Assembly (NCBI RefSeq): GCF_003254395.2
Contig: NC_037648.1
Location: 14,446,330 to 14,510,329, forward strand
Source: Apis mellifera
Taxonomy: Eukaryota > Arthropoda > Insecta > Hymenoptera > Apidae
Length of the DNA: 64,000 nucleotides
Direction of reading: 5' to 3'
The notes under the pieces were generated by a model. The model saw only the letters and a program-made list of their open reading frames with translations, made no database searches and was not told the origin of the DNA. The translations under genes and the position numbers were made by a program. Within the stretch, counting starts at the first letter, position 1; each line of letters starts with the position of its first letter. Below are positions 51,141 to 63,058 of the stretch, in pieces.

Positions 51141-52824
51141 TCACAATTAATTGACCACTTCACTGATGAAAGTGTCAGGGTTCAAAAGCTTTAAAGATTC
51201 ATTTTTATCATTTAAGCGGCACCGCTTCGCTCCTCGCGCAAAAATTTTTTGCCGAATCTGCAACTTTTATTATTATCAAATCCGATAATATTCTTCTACG
51301 GCATTAGATATGTTTAAATCAGCTTCTTCCGCGGATTGGAAGAGTCTGCATTGTGTCTATATTTACATTTTCCTAACTTAACAATAATGAAATTAACGAA
51401 AGACGTCTTTTTTGTCTTTCCGATAATTTATCTTTTAAATAATTTATTCGCTAAAAATTAATTAATTAAAAAATACTGAAAAGCGGAAAATACAAACCTA
51501 AGCTTATATGCAATATCTTTTGATACACAGACTTTCATATTCTGCCTCGACCATTCACCCTTCATTTTTTCTTATTTTTTCTATACAATAAATAAAAAAA
51601 ATTCATATTTTATTAATAATAATTTTCGAATAATTATTTTTTGTCACAATTCATTAATTCATTACCTATTAAAATATATATTTATATCCACTAGAAGTAG
51701 TTAATTTTTATAAAAATGCTTTAAAATAAATAATTTCAAACTAGATGTCATTTTTATTGCCAATTAAACAAATCTTGGCATTATGATTTTTTTTATCTTT
51801 AATCAAATAGCATGAGAAAACTATTTTTTCTTTTTTCTTGATTGCGTTGTGTACAAAATAATTAAAATATATGAAACAATAGAAGAAAACGATATAATTA
51901 ACATTGGCCGCAAACAAAATTCTCATAATTTTCGTAAGAAAGAAAGAATAAAGGGTTCGATATTTTTGCAAAGTTTATAATTTTCGCGAAACTCGATTGA
52001 CGAGTGAAGAATATAGAGAAAAAAAAAAAAGCAAGCAACAATCTTATCTTTAAACATGGACAGATACCACAGACGCTCACAATCAGTGAAATTTCATTTC
52101 GAATTATTTATATATATAGACTAGACTTTTCAAAATCTCTTAATCTTTTCAGTATTAAGGAACCAATCAATGAAAATTGATCAGCGTATTATGAAATATA
52201 TGCAATAAACGCACATGGACATATGTACTGTATATTATGTAGGTGATACGTTACGTAAACGATAAATTGCAGCATCAGCGGAGTTAAATTAGAACTTAGA
52301 AAATATTTAAACGAGAAAAATAATTTTTTTTTTTTAGAAAAATTTTTTCTAGAAATATATGATCAAATAATATCGTATAATCTTTACTTTTAAACGATTT
52401 TTTTTTTCTTGTAAAAAAACAAGAAAATTAATTCAATAATTATTTTCAATTCTTATAAATTTTGAAAAAAATTTTTTTTTGTAATATATCTTTGATATCT
52501 TTTCTTTTATATTATGTTCAATAATATATATAAGCGAAACGAAAATGGACATTTATCTAAAAATTTCTTTCGAAAATGATGAAAGAAAATGAAAATCTAA
52601 TCTTTTTATCGATTAAAATTTTGTCTATAATGAAAAGTATCGATATTTTATTTTTATCATATAATTTTCAATGTCAAATATTGAAAAAAATAAACATTTA
52701 TTTACAAATCAAAAACAATATTAACATTAATACTTCAAAAATAACGAAACGCGTGAAAATATTCCGATAATGACAATACCAATAAAATATTAAATATTGA
52801 TCGCGAAACCTGCGCAATCATATA

Positions 52825-52848
52825 TTTTTTTTTTTTTTTTTTTTTTTT
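52825..52848. repeat. Poly-T tract
   Basis: An uninterrupted run of about 24 T. Confidence 0.9.
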
Positions 52849-53195
52849 AGAAATCATTTCATTAGAATATATCAATAATTTTGCGCTGAATATACTGCAA
52901 TAACGACTGCAATAAAGATTATCCGTTTCGGACAATGATCTTAAAAAAATAAGATTATATATATATATGTATATATACATTAATTATTATTTACTATATA
53001 TCTTTTCTTTTTCTAACCTATCATAAATAAAAAATGTTTTATTTTTTTATACTATATTTTTTTTTTCCAAAGAACATTGCACAAAAAATAAGCATACCGT
53101 TAAAAATCAACCAGCAGAGATGATATGCAGAATAATTGAAAAATGACTTTGCACGTGCATACACCCATGTCGTGATTACTATTTTATGTAAACAT

Positions 53196-53253
53196 ATCAT
53201 ATATGTATATATATATGTGTGTGTGTACGTATATGTATACACGCGCGCACGCG
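53196..53253. repeat. Compound TA/TG/CG alternating repeat
   Basis: Alternating purine-pyrimidine sequence: TA units, then TG units, then TA, then CACGCGCGCACGCG. It lies about 250-300 bases after the GlcT-1 stop, probably in its 3' UTR. Such tracts can adopt left-handed DNA. Confidence 0.8.
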
Positions 53254-53504
53254 GATATTTCTGTTTAATACATTTCTTGTGTATATGACATATATTTTTC
53301 TCTCATCCTAACGTAATAAGTACTATATGCGTAATAGCATAATATATCAGATATTACAAAACACCCACGCGTACAGCTCGATGTGGATGTTGTTCTGTAT
53401 ATGAATGTATATACATATAAAAAACAAGGAAAGAATGATGAAAAAGAGAAAAAGAAAGAAAGAAAAGAAAAGAAAAAAATTAAGAACGTATTTTTCACGA
53501 TATT

Positions 53505-54707
53505 TCAATATTTCACTTTTGCCTTAACCTCTTCTGCGACTCCACCCCACCTGAGCTTATAAACGCGCGATCGCCACTGTATCAGAGGATCTAGAACTGC
53601 CTGAAGGAAAAGATAAGGCCTGGTGATTTCGCTCAGTAACCATCCGCATACAAATTCTAACTTATTGAACGGTAATGGGCCATTTTGCACGACGCTCAAT
53701 AGCGTCCAATCGAACATGAACCACAAAAGTATGTGTACTAAATAGAAAACAAGGGAGTCCCACTCAAAAAGTACGCTGGCTGCCCAGGAAGCACAGGCAC
53801 CTAATACTAAACACTCGCTAAGTGGCTCCAGAACAATCATGGTAGGCAACATAGCTACCCTGAGCTTTGCCCACCTTCGTAATCTCGCCTGAAATGAATG
53901 TAGCTCACAATGACCGCTATTCTGTAACGCTGGCTGCGATGACACTGTGATACGCCAACCACGATCGGTCAATGACTTTGCATAGAAAAAGTCCTCCGCT
54001 AAATACACACCGAACGTCTTTAATCCACCGACCTCGTCAATTGGCGCTTTCCTCAATAAAGCTGACATACCGGTATGACAGTTTATCCTAAGTAAATCGG
54101 CGGCAAGATACATACGCGATTGTACGGTACCAAAAAAGATTTTTTCGTATGCTGCGGCAAAACCTTCACGATCACAGGTAAACGGCATTTGATGTACCAA
54201 TGCAACATTGTCAGTCATGTAATTAATCATATCCAAGAGCGTATCCTCTTTCATCTTGATACCACTGTCACTGATCAACACAAACTCATGTTTGGCCGCC
54301 TCGTATGCTGGTTGCATATTGTTGATCTTTGGATTTACACCTACGTTACAGCCACCGATAAAAAGTTTTGCGTCCACTTCTGGATACTTCTCGATCAATT
54401 TACGCACTAACATTAACACAGGATCCGAGTCATCTTCCACACAAAATAATAACTCGTAACGTGGGTATTGCATGGTGAAAAATGTCTCTAAATTACTGAA
54501 TAGATTCGGATCAACGCCCATTAGTGGTTTTATGATTGATACACCGGGTAAGGGCGTTTCGTAGGTTGGTACTTGAGTGATTTTACGATGTAGTTTCCAG
54601 TGACCAGCGATCAGTGCCAGTACATGAACAATCCACATCACTGACCAGAATATCATGAAAAATATCGCAAACCCGTAGAGGGTATATATCATGGAGTTCA
54701 TTTTCAT
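53505..54707 (-). CDS. GlcT-1: Ceramide glucosyltransferase (GlcT-1 / UGCG)
   Basis: This enzyme transfers glucose from UDP-glucose to ceramide on the cytosolic face of the Golgi, the first step of glycosphingolipid synthesis (GT21). It is a single uninterrupted frame of 400 residues (human UGCG 394). An N-terminal membrane anchor lies at ~7-34 (IYTLYGFAIFFMIFWSVMWI). The catalytic D1,D2,D3,(Q/R)xxRW set is complete: D92 in CVEDDSDP, D147 in LISDSGI, D239 in YLAEDFFY, and RLRRW at 275-279. The UDP-glucose site histidine context CHTGMSALLRK is present. C-terminal hydrophobic segments follow (ECLVLGACASWAASVLF, LVFYLVHILLWFMFDW). All other complete genes here have introns, while this one has none in its coding part. 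Its codons also use more G/C at third positions. A splice-acceptor-like TTTAG lies 10 bases before the ATG, so a leader intron is possible. A retroposed origin is an inference. Confidence 0.97.
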   Translation of the reverse strand: MKMNSMIYTLYGFAIFFMIFWSVMWIVHVLALIAGHWKLHRKITQVPTYETPLPGVSIIKPLMGVDPNLFSNLETFFTMQYPRYELLFCVEDDSDPVLMLVRKLIEKYPEVDAKLFIGGCNVGVNPKINNMQPAYEAAKHEFVLISDSGIKMKEDTLLDMINYMTDNVALVHQMPFTCDREGFAAAYEKIFFGTVQSRMYLAADLLRINCHTGMSALLRKAPIDEVGGLKTFGVYLAEDFFYAKSLTDRGWRITVSSQPALQNSGHCELHSFQARLRRWAKLRVAMLPTMIVLEPLSECLVLGACASWAASVLFEWDSLVFYLVHILLWFMFDWTLLSVVQNGPLPFNKLEFVCGWLLSEITRPYLFLQAVLDPLIQWRSRVYKLRWGGVAEEVKAKVKY

Positions 54708-54726
54708 GCAAAAATCCTAAACATTC

Positions 54727-54741
54727 GGAGGTCTAACCTCC
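54727..54741 (-). promoter_or_regulatory. Hairpin just upstream of the GlcT-1 start codon
   Basis: GGAGGT, three bases, ACCTCC form a GC-rich stem 20 bases before the ATG. In RNA it could slow scanning ribosomes. If the acceptor-like site 10 bases before the ATG is used, the hairpin would be intronic instead. Confidence 0.3.
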
Positions 54742-54753
54742 AGGACTCCTAGC

Positions 54754-55056
54754 TCACCTCACCACTTCGATGTCTTCTTTCTCTCTCGTTTTATGATTAT
54801 TCGATTCTTTCGTACCTATCAATTTGAATGATAATCTGAAAGCCCGCCATCCTTTTGGGACGAGTAAATGACATCCGCCGCATTCTTGACGACGTTTCCA
54901 TCGTGCCGCGATCACGGATGCCGTTGAAAAATCGCGCGGGCCATCGATGATGTAGCGTTTTTGGCAATTTCCACAGTGTAACACCGTTTTCACGGCGATC
55001 ACAACGGTGACGACGACGAGAAAGACGTGGCCACTGCTTCCAATACATTCACGCAC
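54754..55056 (-). other. 100-codon ORF in the GlcT-1 leader region
   Basis: A Met-to-stop frame of 100 residues lies about 50 bases upstream of GlcT-1 on the same strand. It has a hydrophobic segment at ~11-26 (VFLVVVTVVIAVKTVL) directly followed by CGNC (28-31) and a second CGGC (59-62). The rest is basic. Two CxxC pairs 27 residues apart look like a small zinc ribbon behind a membrane anchor. I do not recognise a family. It may be chance in CG-rich DNA, an upstream ORF, or a real small gene. Confidence 0.25.
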
Positions 55057-55921
55057 TAACTAACCCCGCGCGGCTTATACGGTGGCTACGTAACCGCGTC
55101 CACGGTTACTAGCACTTGAAAACGCCGGCACGCTGTGCCGACGGATATATACCAGGCTTTATATACTTCTTTTTTTTTCTTTCTTGTTCACTTTTCACTG
55201 CGACAAGGATTGCCCTTCTATTCACAATTACTGATACCGAAGCACCCTCTTTGTCGTCACCAACAACGATCCTCCCCAATTTTCACCAATACATTCATGA
55301 ATTTCACTTCTTTCACGCGGGTAGTTTTAACGAGACACGATAGATAGTATGTTCCTTGTATTTGATGCGTTTTTTCTTTAATAGTTCTTGAATAGTGCCA
55401 ATCTTTTATTCCCTAAATATCTTGTATGAAATAGGATCCAGAATAAAAGCGTTTCCTTTTTGCCTCTTACCTCAAATGTACAACGCCTTTCGATAATTGA
55501 CACTTCCTGTGTTTCATATGAACATTTAATAACCGAAGTTCACCAATCCTTCAGAGTGCAATGTATATAATGTCAAGATAGGACGTTCAGTTTGTATTCA
55601 CGGACGACTGCTTCCTTTCATAACGATGCGCCTACGCGGCCTTGTCCTGTTCCATTCCAACCGCAACTACGGCACTGCCATCGCGTGCCGATGCATGTCA
55701 TGTCGATAATCAGACTTCTGTTGGTCGATTCGAACCGATTATAATCAAAAAATCGAATAGTAAAAGCAAAAGGGAGACAAAATAGCGGTTTAAACAATCG
55801 AACGCGTCTTACACGCAACGACGCACCGCCAAGCGTCGACAGGATAACTGGCTGCATGTGACAGCCGGCAGCTCTAATACGCTACTAAGTTCAGACTGAA
55901 CGCGTTGACGGCCGCTACAGT

Positions 55922-55959
55922 CAACTGGCATGTAGCGCCCGCGAGTCACCATTTTTATA
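55922..55959 (-). promoter_or_regulatory. Candidate TATA promoter of GlcT-1
   Basis: On the minus strand TATAAAAA (55959-55952) is followed about 32 bases later by GCCAGTTGA, close to the arthropod initiator (CAGT). The box sits exactly where CG-rich leader changes to A/T-rich DNA. Confidence 0.35.
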
Positions 55960-56816
55960 AAAAAATTTAAGACTCGAACGTATTGTTATTATACGATATA
56001 GATTTTTTAATGAATTATTTGATAATAAAATAATAGATATTTGTTTTGTTAGATATATTATCATATATCAATTTTATATTTTATTTTTTGATAAATTTAA
56101 AACAGAATTAATTAATCTATTGAACATTTAAAAAGAAAATTAAATTAAATAACATATAAATAAAAAAATAAAATAACAAGATTAAAAACAATAATTTAAG
56201 TTTTTAATTATTTTCTTTATTATGTTCTAATAACTAATATTATTAATTAATAATATTTTAGTTATTAATATAATTGTATATATGAAATAAATTTAATATA
56301 TGTTACATTATAATATATACATCAAATTTTATAATATAATTTATGTATATAAAATAAACATGAAAAATATATACATAAATTTATATTTTCGATTTATTTG
56401 AGTGAAATCGAGTAAATATAACGTTAAACATATATTACAGGTACTTTATGATTATCGCTCCAGACCAACAAATTTATCAGGAATATTTTTATCGCATTCT
56501 TTGTGTCAACTATCCATCGGATAATTTACATTGGCGTAAATTGTATTGCTAACACATAAATCGTGCAAACAGGCGTATTAGATATACAAAGAATAGAGAC
56601 CTATGAACTATGTAACGAGCAAATTATTAATTCTTGCTTTTTAAAAAACATAATTAAAAAACAAAAACCAGAGCTCATATTTAAATTTAAATTTTTTTAC
56701 ACAGTAAAAAAATGATGTTTACTTTGAAGAAGATTTTTATACACATATAAATATTGAATTAATTAGTAAACAATGATAAATTTGAAATAATTTTATATAT
56801 ACATAATTAAAATTTA

Positions 56817-59800
56817 CTATGCTCTAAATTTTTTAAATAATGGATGTTTATTTGCTGTAGATGAACTAGGAGCTTTTTTATATTCATAATAAACTGCATC
56901 ATCTGCACCAGACATTGATGTCATGTTTCCAGCTTTACGTACAATCTGAAATAATAATAATTTAAATAAAATAGAATAATATATGAATAATAGATATTAT
57001 GATTCGATTAACATATTTTTTAATGTCACAAAACTTACAGGTCTTGGACCTTCTCCTGGTATTCTTTCTTCGTCCGCATCCATATCACTGGCAGATAGGA
57101 CTTGTTGTAACAAATGTCCTTGTTCTTCTCGAGATGTATACATCAAATCTGGTTCCTATTTTAATAATTAAATTAATAAAATTTGAAATAATTTTAGAAT
57201 ATTTTTATTTAATTATTATTAATTATAATAGTATTCGATTATTAGTTATAATAATTATTATAGAATTAAAATCAAAATATGTTATTTATTCTGAAGAAAT
57301 AACTATTTTAAAAATTATTAAATGGAAAAAAATATTCATGTTTTATTTTAAAATGCATATCTTTATCAAATTTAAAAATAAATTTTAAAAGTATATCCAT
57401 ATCTGAAAAATTGGAATTTTAGTTTCAAAAATTAGTTAAAAAATAATTTTGTAATAATTAAATAGATAAAGTATTATTGTTAATGAAATATTACTTTAAT
57501 ATTTTATACTTTAATATGTACCTCTTCCATTCCTGCAAGTTTTGTAATGACTTTATAAGCATATCCTTGATTGACAAGGAAACGTTGGCGTTTTCGCGAA
57601 TAATTCATTTCCATCGTATCTTGCGATACTAATGTATAAAAAAATGCATTATATTCTTCCGCAATGGCACCTATAAAAAAGCATAATAATATTTATAATT
57701 AATATGATTAATAGATTTTATGTAAAATGATTTAAAAAAAACTATAACTAAAACTACCTTTTTTAGCTCTTAAAATTCGTCCTAAACGTTGTGCTTCTTG
57801 ACGCCGTGAACCACCATGTGAAGATATTTGAATCAATACATTAGCTTCTGGTAAATCAAAAGAAGTATCAGCCACTTTACTAACAAATATAGTATTCACT
57901 TTAGTATTGAATTTAAAATTTTGCAAAATTTGTATCCGTTCACTCTAAAATTAATTTTATCATTATATATCTAACAATTGTTGCAATTTTTTTTTTACGT
58001 TTATACTTACTTGACTAGTGGGCCCATAGATATACGGTTTATTCATTTTAATAGCATAATGCTTCAAAGCAAAAACGTTATCCGAGAAAACAATGGTTTT
58101 ATCGCCACGCCTTTCATGATATCGTATCAAATATTGGCAACAACGAAATTTATTAGGATTCATTACATAAAGTAACTATAAATAGAATAATATTGAAAAT
58201 TCAAAAATTTTATATCAAGTTAAATTAAATTAAAATAACCTACCAATTTTTTACTCATTTTACAACCAAGATATTCTCTATAAAATTCAGGTGTCATAGG
58301 ACACCAAACTTCGGCACATTGTACCCTTGCAATAAAACCTCTTTTTTGTAATTCTAACCAGTTGGCCTCATACAGTTTAGGTCCAATAAGAAAATTGAGA
58401 TCAGCAATTTTGTCATCTTCTCGAAGTAATGTCGCGGTCAATCCCAATTTACAATGAGATTGAACAATTGTTAAGACTCTTCTAAACATTTTTGCAGGAA
58501 TTGTATGTACCTCTATAAATATAACAATATTAAATAATTTAATGAAAAAAATATAATTTTTCAATTAATTCAATCTATTAAAAAGATATATTACCATCTA
58601 AAACCATAATTCCCCATTCTTGTTCTTGAAGCCATCGCATAGTTTGTTCCGCTTCCCATGAACGTTTCTGAGTATGAGTAATCATAGAATATGTTGTAAT
58701 TAAAATTCCACAACCCATAGGCTTATCTTTCGCTTCGCTCGTAAATCGACAAATCATTGAATCATCCGCAGTAGACCACATTTTAAATTGCTGCTTCCAT
58801 TGTTCTACTGACACTCCAGAATTACATAATACTAATGCACGTTTTCGAACTGTACAACAAGCTGTTACTCCAACTAAACTTTTGCCGGCACCACAAGGTA
58901 AGACTATGACTCCCGACCTAGCTCGTCCATTTCCAAACATTTTTCTTAAACTTTTCTCCTGATAGGGTCTCAGTACAGCTGATGGTTTCAAGTCAATGCT
59001 AAAACATAATTTATTAATTTTTAAATATTTTTTATCATTTGTATTAAATATAAATCTATTATATGTGCTATTTTATTGTACTTTATATCTGGATTTATAG
59101 TATCATTACGGAAATCATATTCTGCTAATAAAGGATATTCCAATTCAATACATCTTTTTTGTATAACTTCAATTTTTTCCTGTAAAAAAACTTTTAATAT
59201 AAATATTTATGAATTTTTTATATTTATAAATTTACTTCTTATAATCTCAAGTAAAAATTCAAAAATACCTGATTTACTTCAAAACTAACTGTTTTTAATT
59301 CATGCTCTTCTTCTTCATCTTCATCCTCTTTATCTATTTTATCATAAAAAGTAGTTATATCTTCAGGAACAGCAGCTGTTTCTGCTGGAACCTGATCATT
59401 AGTTGGTTCTGTTACTTTAGTAGTTCCAGTAGGAACATTAGTTATGGCTTTTGCTCCAAACTAAAAGGAATAGAAATTATTAATATTATATTTCATTAAA
59501 ATAGTGATATAATTGATATACAATTACCTGTGGTGTTTTTGTTTTATTTTGAACATTTGTAATTATTTCATCTTTATCATCTTCTACATTTTTCTTTAAT
59601 CTACATTCTTGAATTACAGGATCTTTCAATAATTTTTGTAATACTTCTGGATATGGAGATTCAACAAAATATTTATTGTGTTTTAATACTAATTTCACTT
59701 TACCATATGATAATGTACATAATTTAATAAATTCTATAATCCCATCAGGAATGCTAGTTTTACTAAGTCTTTTTAAATATTCTATTATATCATGTGTTTG

Positions 59801-60529
59801 AAGACCAACACTTACAGCGGCATATAAAGAATAAGCAGTTAATTTATACTGAAACATAAAATTTAAAATATTATAATTTTATAAATATTATATAAATGAA
59901 TTTATAGTAGTATTTTTACTTCATGAATATGTTCTGGACGACACACAGGTTCTGAGATAGCAATTAAAAAATCATGAGCATGTTTATATACAGGTGAAAA
60001 AGATTCCAAAAAAATATGTCCATTTGGTGCCTAAAAATATTTACATAATAATAAAATAATTTTTATATTTAAAAAATTATAAAAAATAAATTAATTTTAA
60101 TATCTTACCACCCAAAGTGGTCTTAAAGCACAATCAGGTTTTAATATCATTTGTGAACGATAATCTTTTGCACCAAATTCATCTTCCAATGCTGTATCAT
60201 CTTGTTTTTCAACATCATTCTTGGCTGCATCAGGTATACCTTCAGTTTCATTATCATCTAAAGTATCATCTTCATTGTATTCTTCTGGATCTTCCTTACG
60301 TTTTTTCCATTTACCTCTGTCTATAAAAATAAATGATAGTTTTTATTGCAATATCAAAAAATTTTGTTTTCTTTATAAATATATAGTATAATTTGACATT
60401 TTAATTTATAGAAAATGTTGTAAAAATAAAATTAATTAAAAATTATAAAATTTTTTTAAATTTAATTTTAAAATAGAAAATAAATAAAATTATACCATTG
60501 TCTTTTTTGAAACGTTTTGGAGGACCCAT
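56817..60529 (-). CDS. hay: TFIIH helicase/translocase XPB (haywire, ERCC3)
   Basis: This is a 3'-5' SF2 helicase/translocase of TFIIH that opens promoters and acts in nucleotide excision repair. There are thirteen exons on the minus strand: 60529-60496, 60320-60109, 60030-59920, 59848-59528, 59460-59269, 59179-59082, 58998-58595, 58512-58244, 58175-58011, 57944-57758, 57670-57522, 57155-57039 and 56945-56817. They give 795 residues (human 782). The start is MGPPKRFKKDN, then an acidic N-terminal region. APNGHIFLESFSPVY begins the damage-recognition-like part. Walker A is LPCGAGKS (~356-363). Motif II is DEVH (~457-460), split by an intron after the first base of the Glu codon. The RED loop is in ATLLREDDKI. 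Motif V is ISSHGGSRR and motif VI is QRLGRILRAKKG. The C terminus keeps NMTSMSGADDAVYYEY and HPLFKKF. No key residue is lost. An acidic insert (KEDEDEEEEHE) precedes the helicase. Confidence 0.97.
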
Positions 60530-61313
60530 TATTAAATTTAATCGTCAAATTATAAGTAATCTTTTTTATTATATTTATACTTAAAAAAATTAAAAAAATT
60601 AATAATTTTCACAATGTAACAAACATACGTAAGATAAACTAAATGCTTTAAAGATAGAATGCGAAAAACTTAGAGTGTATACATGATGGAAAAATGGTTA
60701 GTCATAGAAAAAATATAATATAGATATAAACTCAATAAGATAATTTAATATACATATATATTTTTCAATTTATAAAGCTAATATGAATATAATTATATTT
60801 TGAAATAAAATAAAATAAAATAAAATAAAAAATTTTTGTTTACATTTATTTACACCATTGTATTTTTTGTCTTTTAAATAACAAAAATATTAATTTATAT
60901 CATAGTTATTTTTAAATAACTAAATAATTCTTAAATAAACACTAATGGTTATTTTTTAAAAATTTTAAAAAGATATTTCATTACATTTATATATGAAGAA
61001 TACTGAAACGAATGTTCTAATAATAATTTAATTATTGTAATATATCTTAAGTATTTCAAAATATTAATTATCAATTATATGTATATATATTATATATAAT
61101 ATATATATTATACATGTTATATTATAATGTTGTTAGGTTCTTAGAAATAAAATAAATTTTAAACTTATATATATCTGAAAAATGTTTTTTATTGATAATA
61201 AATCAGATAAAAAAATACAAGATTAAATTTTATAAGATAATATAAGATATTTTCATAATATAAGAATATTTATTTAGTACTCTCAATTATTCTTATACTT
61301 TATTTATATACTG
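60530..61313. other. Spacer between XPB and DUS2
   Basis: An AT-rich spacer between two minus-strand genes, holding the XPB promoter and the DUS2 3' end. It includes a TAAAA pentamer repeat at 60804-60830 and a TA-rich stretch at 61078-61115. No coding signal. Confidence 0.5.
60804..60830. repeat. (TAAAA)n pentanucleotide repeat
   Basis: Five consecutive TAAAA units. Confidence 0.9.
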
Positions 61314-63058
61314 TCAAGAAGGAACATTACTGTTTGTATCAAAAGTTTTTTCACTGATTAAGCCTAAAGAAAAAAGACAAACTAAAGCAGCACCTTGTTC
61401 TGCCCATTTTTTATTTTTTTCCCTTAAAATAATTTAAAAGATATTTTAACAATTTAGCTTTAATAAAATAAAAATATATGCTATAATATACATATATTTT
61501 TTTATTACCAGAAAGATGATCCATATTTCCGTCCATCAACAGTAACAATAGAACGAAATAATTTTCCTTTTTGTTGTGTATTATAGTTTGGCATTTTTTT
61601 TCTTTGAGTTTGTGTCCACTTGTGTAATACAGTTTTTGGTAGTTCAAGATCTGTTATATAATTATTTCTTAAAAACGCACAATGCATTAAAATTACATCT
61701 TCCTCCTCTAAAATCTTTCTTTTATTACATAATTGAGTTTGTTTTTCATCTTCTTTCATAGGTGAAACTTGAGATCTTCCTAATAAACCTTTTTCTTCAA
61801 ATTCCTTTTTTTTCAAATAAAAATAATCACTTAAATCCCATAAATTGCTAAAGCAAGATATTTATAAATGATATTATGTTATCAATTTATAAATAATTAT
61901 ATAATATAATTCATATTTTAATAATATAATTCATACCATATTTGTTCTAAAGTTTGAGAACTAAGAAACTTTTTGCCTAGTGTTGATTCTTGTTGTTCTC
62001 TAAGTATATTTTGTATACAATACTTAGTATTGGAAGGTGAATTATCACAATCCACAGCATATTTTAAATATGATTTTATCACATCTTCCATAGGAAGTAA
62101 ACCTTTTTCACTAAATATTGAACAATTCCATTCAGCTGCACGTGCAAGCATTACACTACTGCATCCTGTTATTTCCTTAAATCTATAAATTATTATAGTT
62201 ATTTTTAAACTATACAATAATATAATAAAAATAAAATTTAAATGAAGTATTACTTGAAAATATCAGAATATTTCTGTATTTCTTTTGATCCTCCATTTGC
62301 TATAACTGGTATAGAAAGTCTATTGGAAATTTTTTTTAGAACTTCATTGCGATTCATATGTTGTGGTCTTTCATGAACAGTACGACCATGAACAGCAATT
62401 GCTGCTATACCAGTTGATTGTAAAAGTTCACAAAGTTCTATAGTCTTATCTATATCTGGCAATACACGAATTTTACAAGTTACTGGGATATTTAAATTAT
62501 CTACTAAAGTTTTCAAAATATTTGTAGCTGTTTCTGGTTCTTTCAAAAGAGCTGCTCCCATTTTTCCTATTAAGGAAAACAGTTTGGGACAGCCCATATT
62601 TAAATCAATTCCAGCAACATCTTGTTCTACCATTTTAGCTACTTTTAATGCTCTTGCTGCATCACAAGTACCGATTTGTAAAACTACTTTATCTTTCTCT
62701 TTGGGACAAGTTCGAAAAGTCACTGTACCATCCGTTTTGTCTATATAATCAATTGTTCCCAAAACATCTAAAAAAATGTATTTTAAAGTAATTAATATAT
62801 TGTATTGTAATTTTTCTCATTTTCTTTAAATTAAATTATTTTTTAATCATAATGTTAATATTTTCTTACTAACATTTTCTTACCATTTTCACGACGAAAT
62901 GAACGTAACAATTTCCAGTCTATTAATTCTTCCGTATATACTACATCAGCACCGTAATCAAGTGCAAGAAGACGCATAGGAAGAGTACCTATTCGTACCA
63001 TTGGTGCTAGTATGAGTTTATTCTCATAATTTAATCTTTTTCTTTCCATTTTTATCAT
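61314..63058 (-). CDS. Dus2: tRNA-dihydrouridine synthase 2 (DUS2), with dsRNA-binding domain
   Basis: This is an FMN- and NADPH-dependent enzyme that reduces U20 in the D-loop of cytosolic tRNAs. Exons on the minus strand are 63058-62884, 62767-62254, 62182-61937, 61847-61509 and 61422-61314, giving 460 residues (human ~493). The TIM barrel begins with NKLILAPMVRIGTLPMRLLAL and continues VVYTEELIDWK. The catalytic Cys is C118 in GIDLNMGCPK. CKIRVLPD and AIAVHGRTVHER (tRNA and FMN contacts) follow, then VIANGGS. The helical domain follows (SSVMLARAAEWNCSIF). A C-terminal dsRBD is visible: PKTVLHKWTQTQRKKMPNY, then GKLFRSIVTVDGRKYGSSFWEK and KKWAEQGAALVCLFSLGL. One small difference from the usual GGMGAAL is GKMGAAL after the active site. 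The first Met at 63058 is used; the Met at residue 4 is an equal alternative. The gene is divergent from the 63609 gene. Confidence 0.95.

Larger units (their letters stand above)
39549..53504. other. CG-enriched gene desert, about 14 kb
   Basis: No exon or family similarity was recognised. Unlike the left half, this DNA is rich in CG dinucleotides and mixed sequence with many short ORFs in all frames (for example 40612-41001 +, 42433-42717 -). None has a domain, splice partner or sensible codon pattern. It contains a 51-base TA microsatellite, a 35-base A-run, palindromes at 42822-42840 and 48866-48890, TATA-like boxes (44121, 46578, 51133) and CTCF/YY1-like motifs. It may hold long-range regulatory DNA, non-coding RNA or distant untranslated exons of GlcT-1. 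Confidence 0.5.
54708..56816. promoter_or_regulatory. GlcT-1 leader and promoter zone, then AT-rich spacer
   Basis: 54.71-55.95 kb is CG-rich and is probably the GlcT-1 5' leader and promoter. It contains a hairpin at 54727-54741 and an ORF at 54754-55056 (-). A TATA-like box at 55952-55959 (-) lies near its upper edge. Composition switches sharply to A/T-rich at about 55.96 kb, and the remaining ~850 bases up to the XPB stop show nothing coding. Confidence 0.4.

Noticed and set aside
55618..55857. 79-codon ORF on - upstream of GlcT-1
   Set aside because: Begins near the presumed promoter, lacks any motif apart from one CxxC-like pair, and has no independent support; weaker than the 54754-55056 frame.
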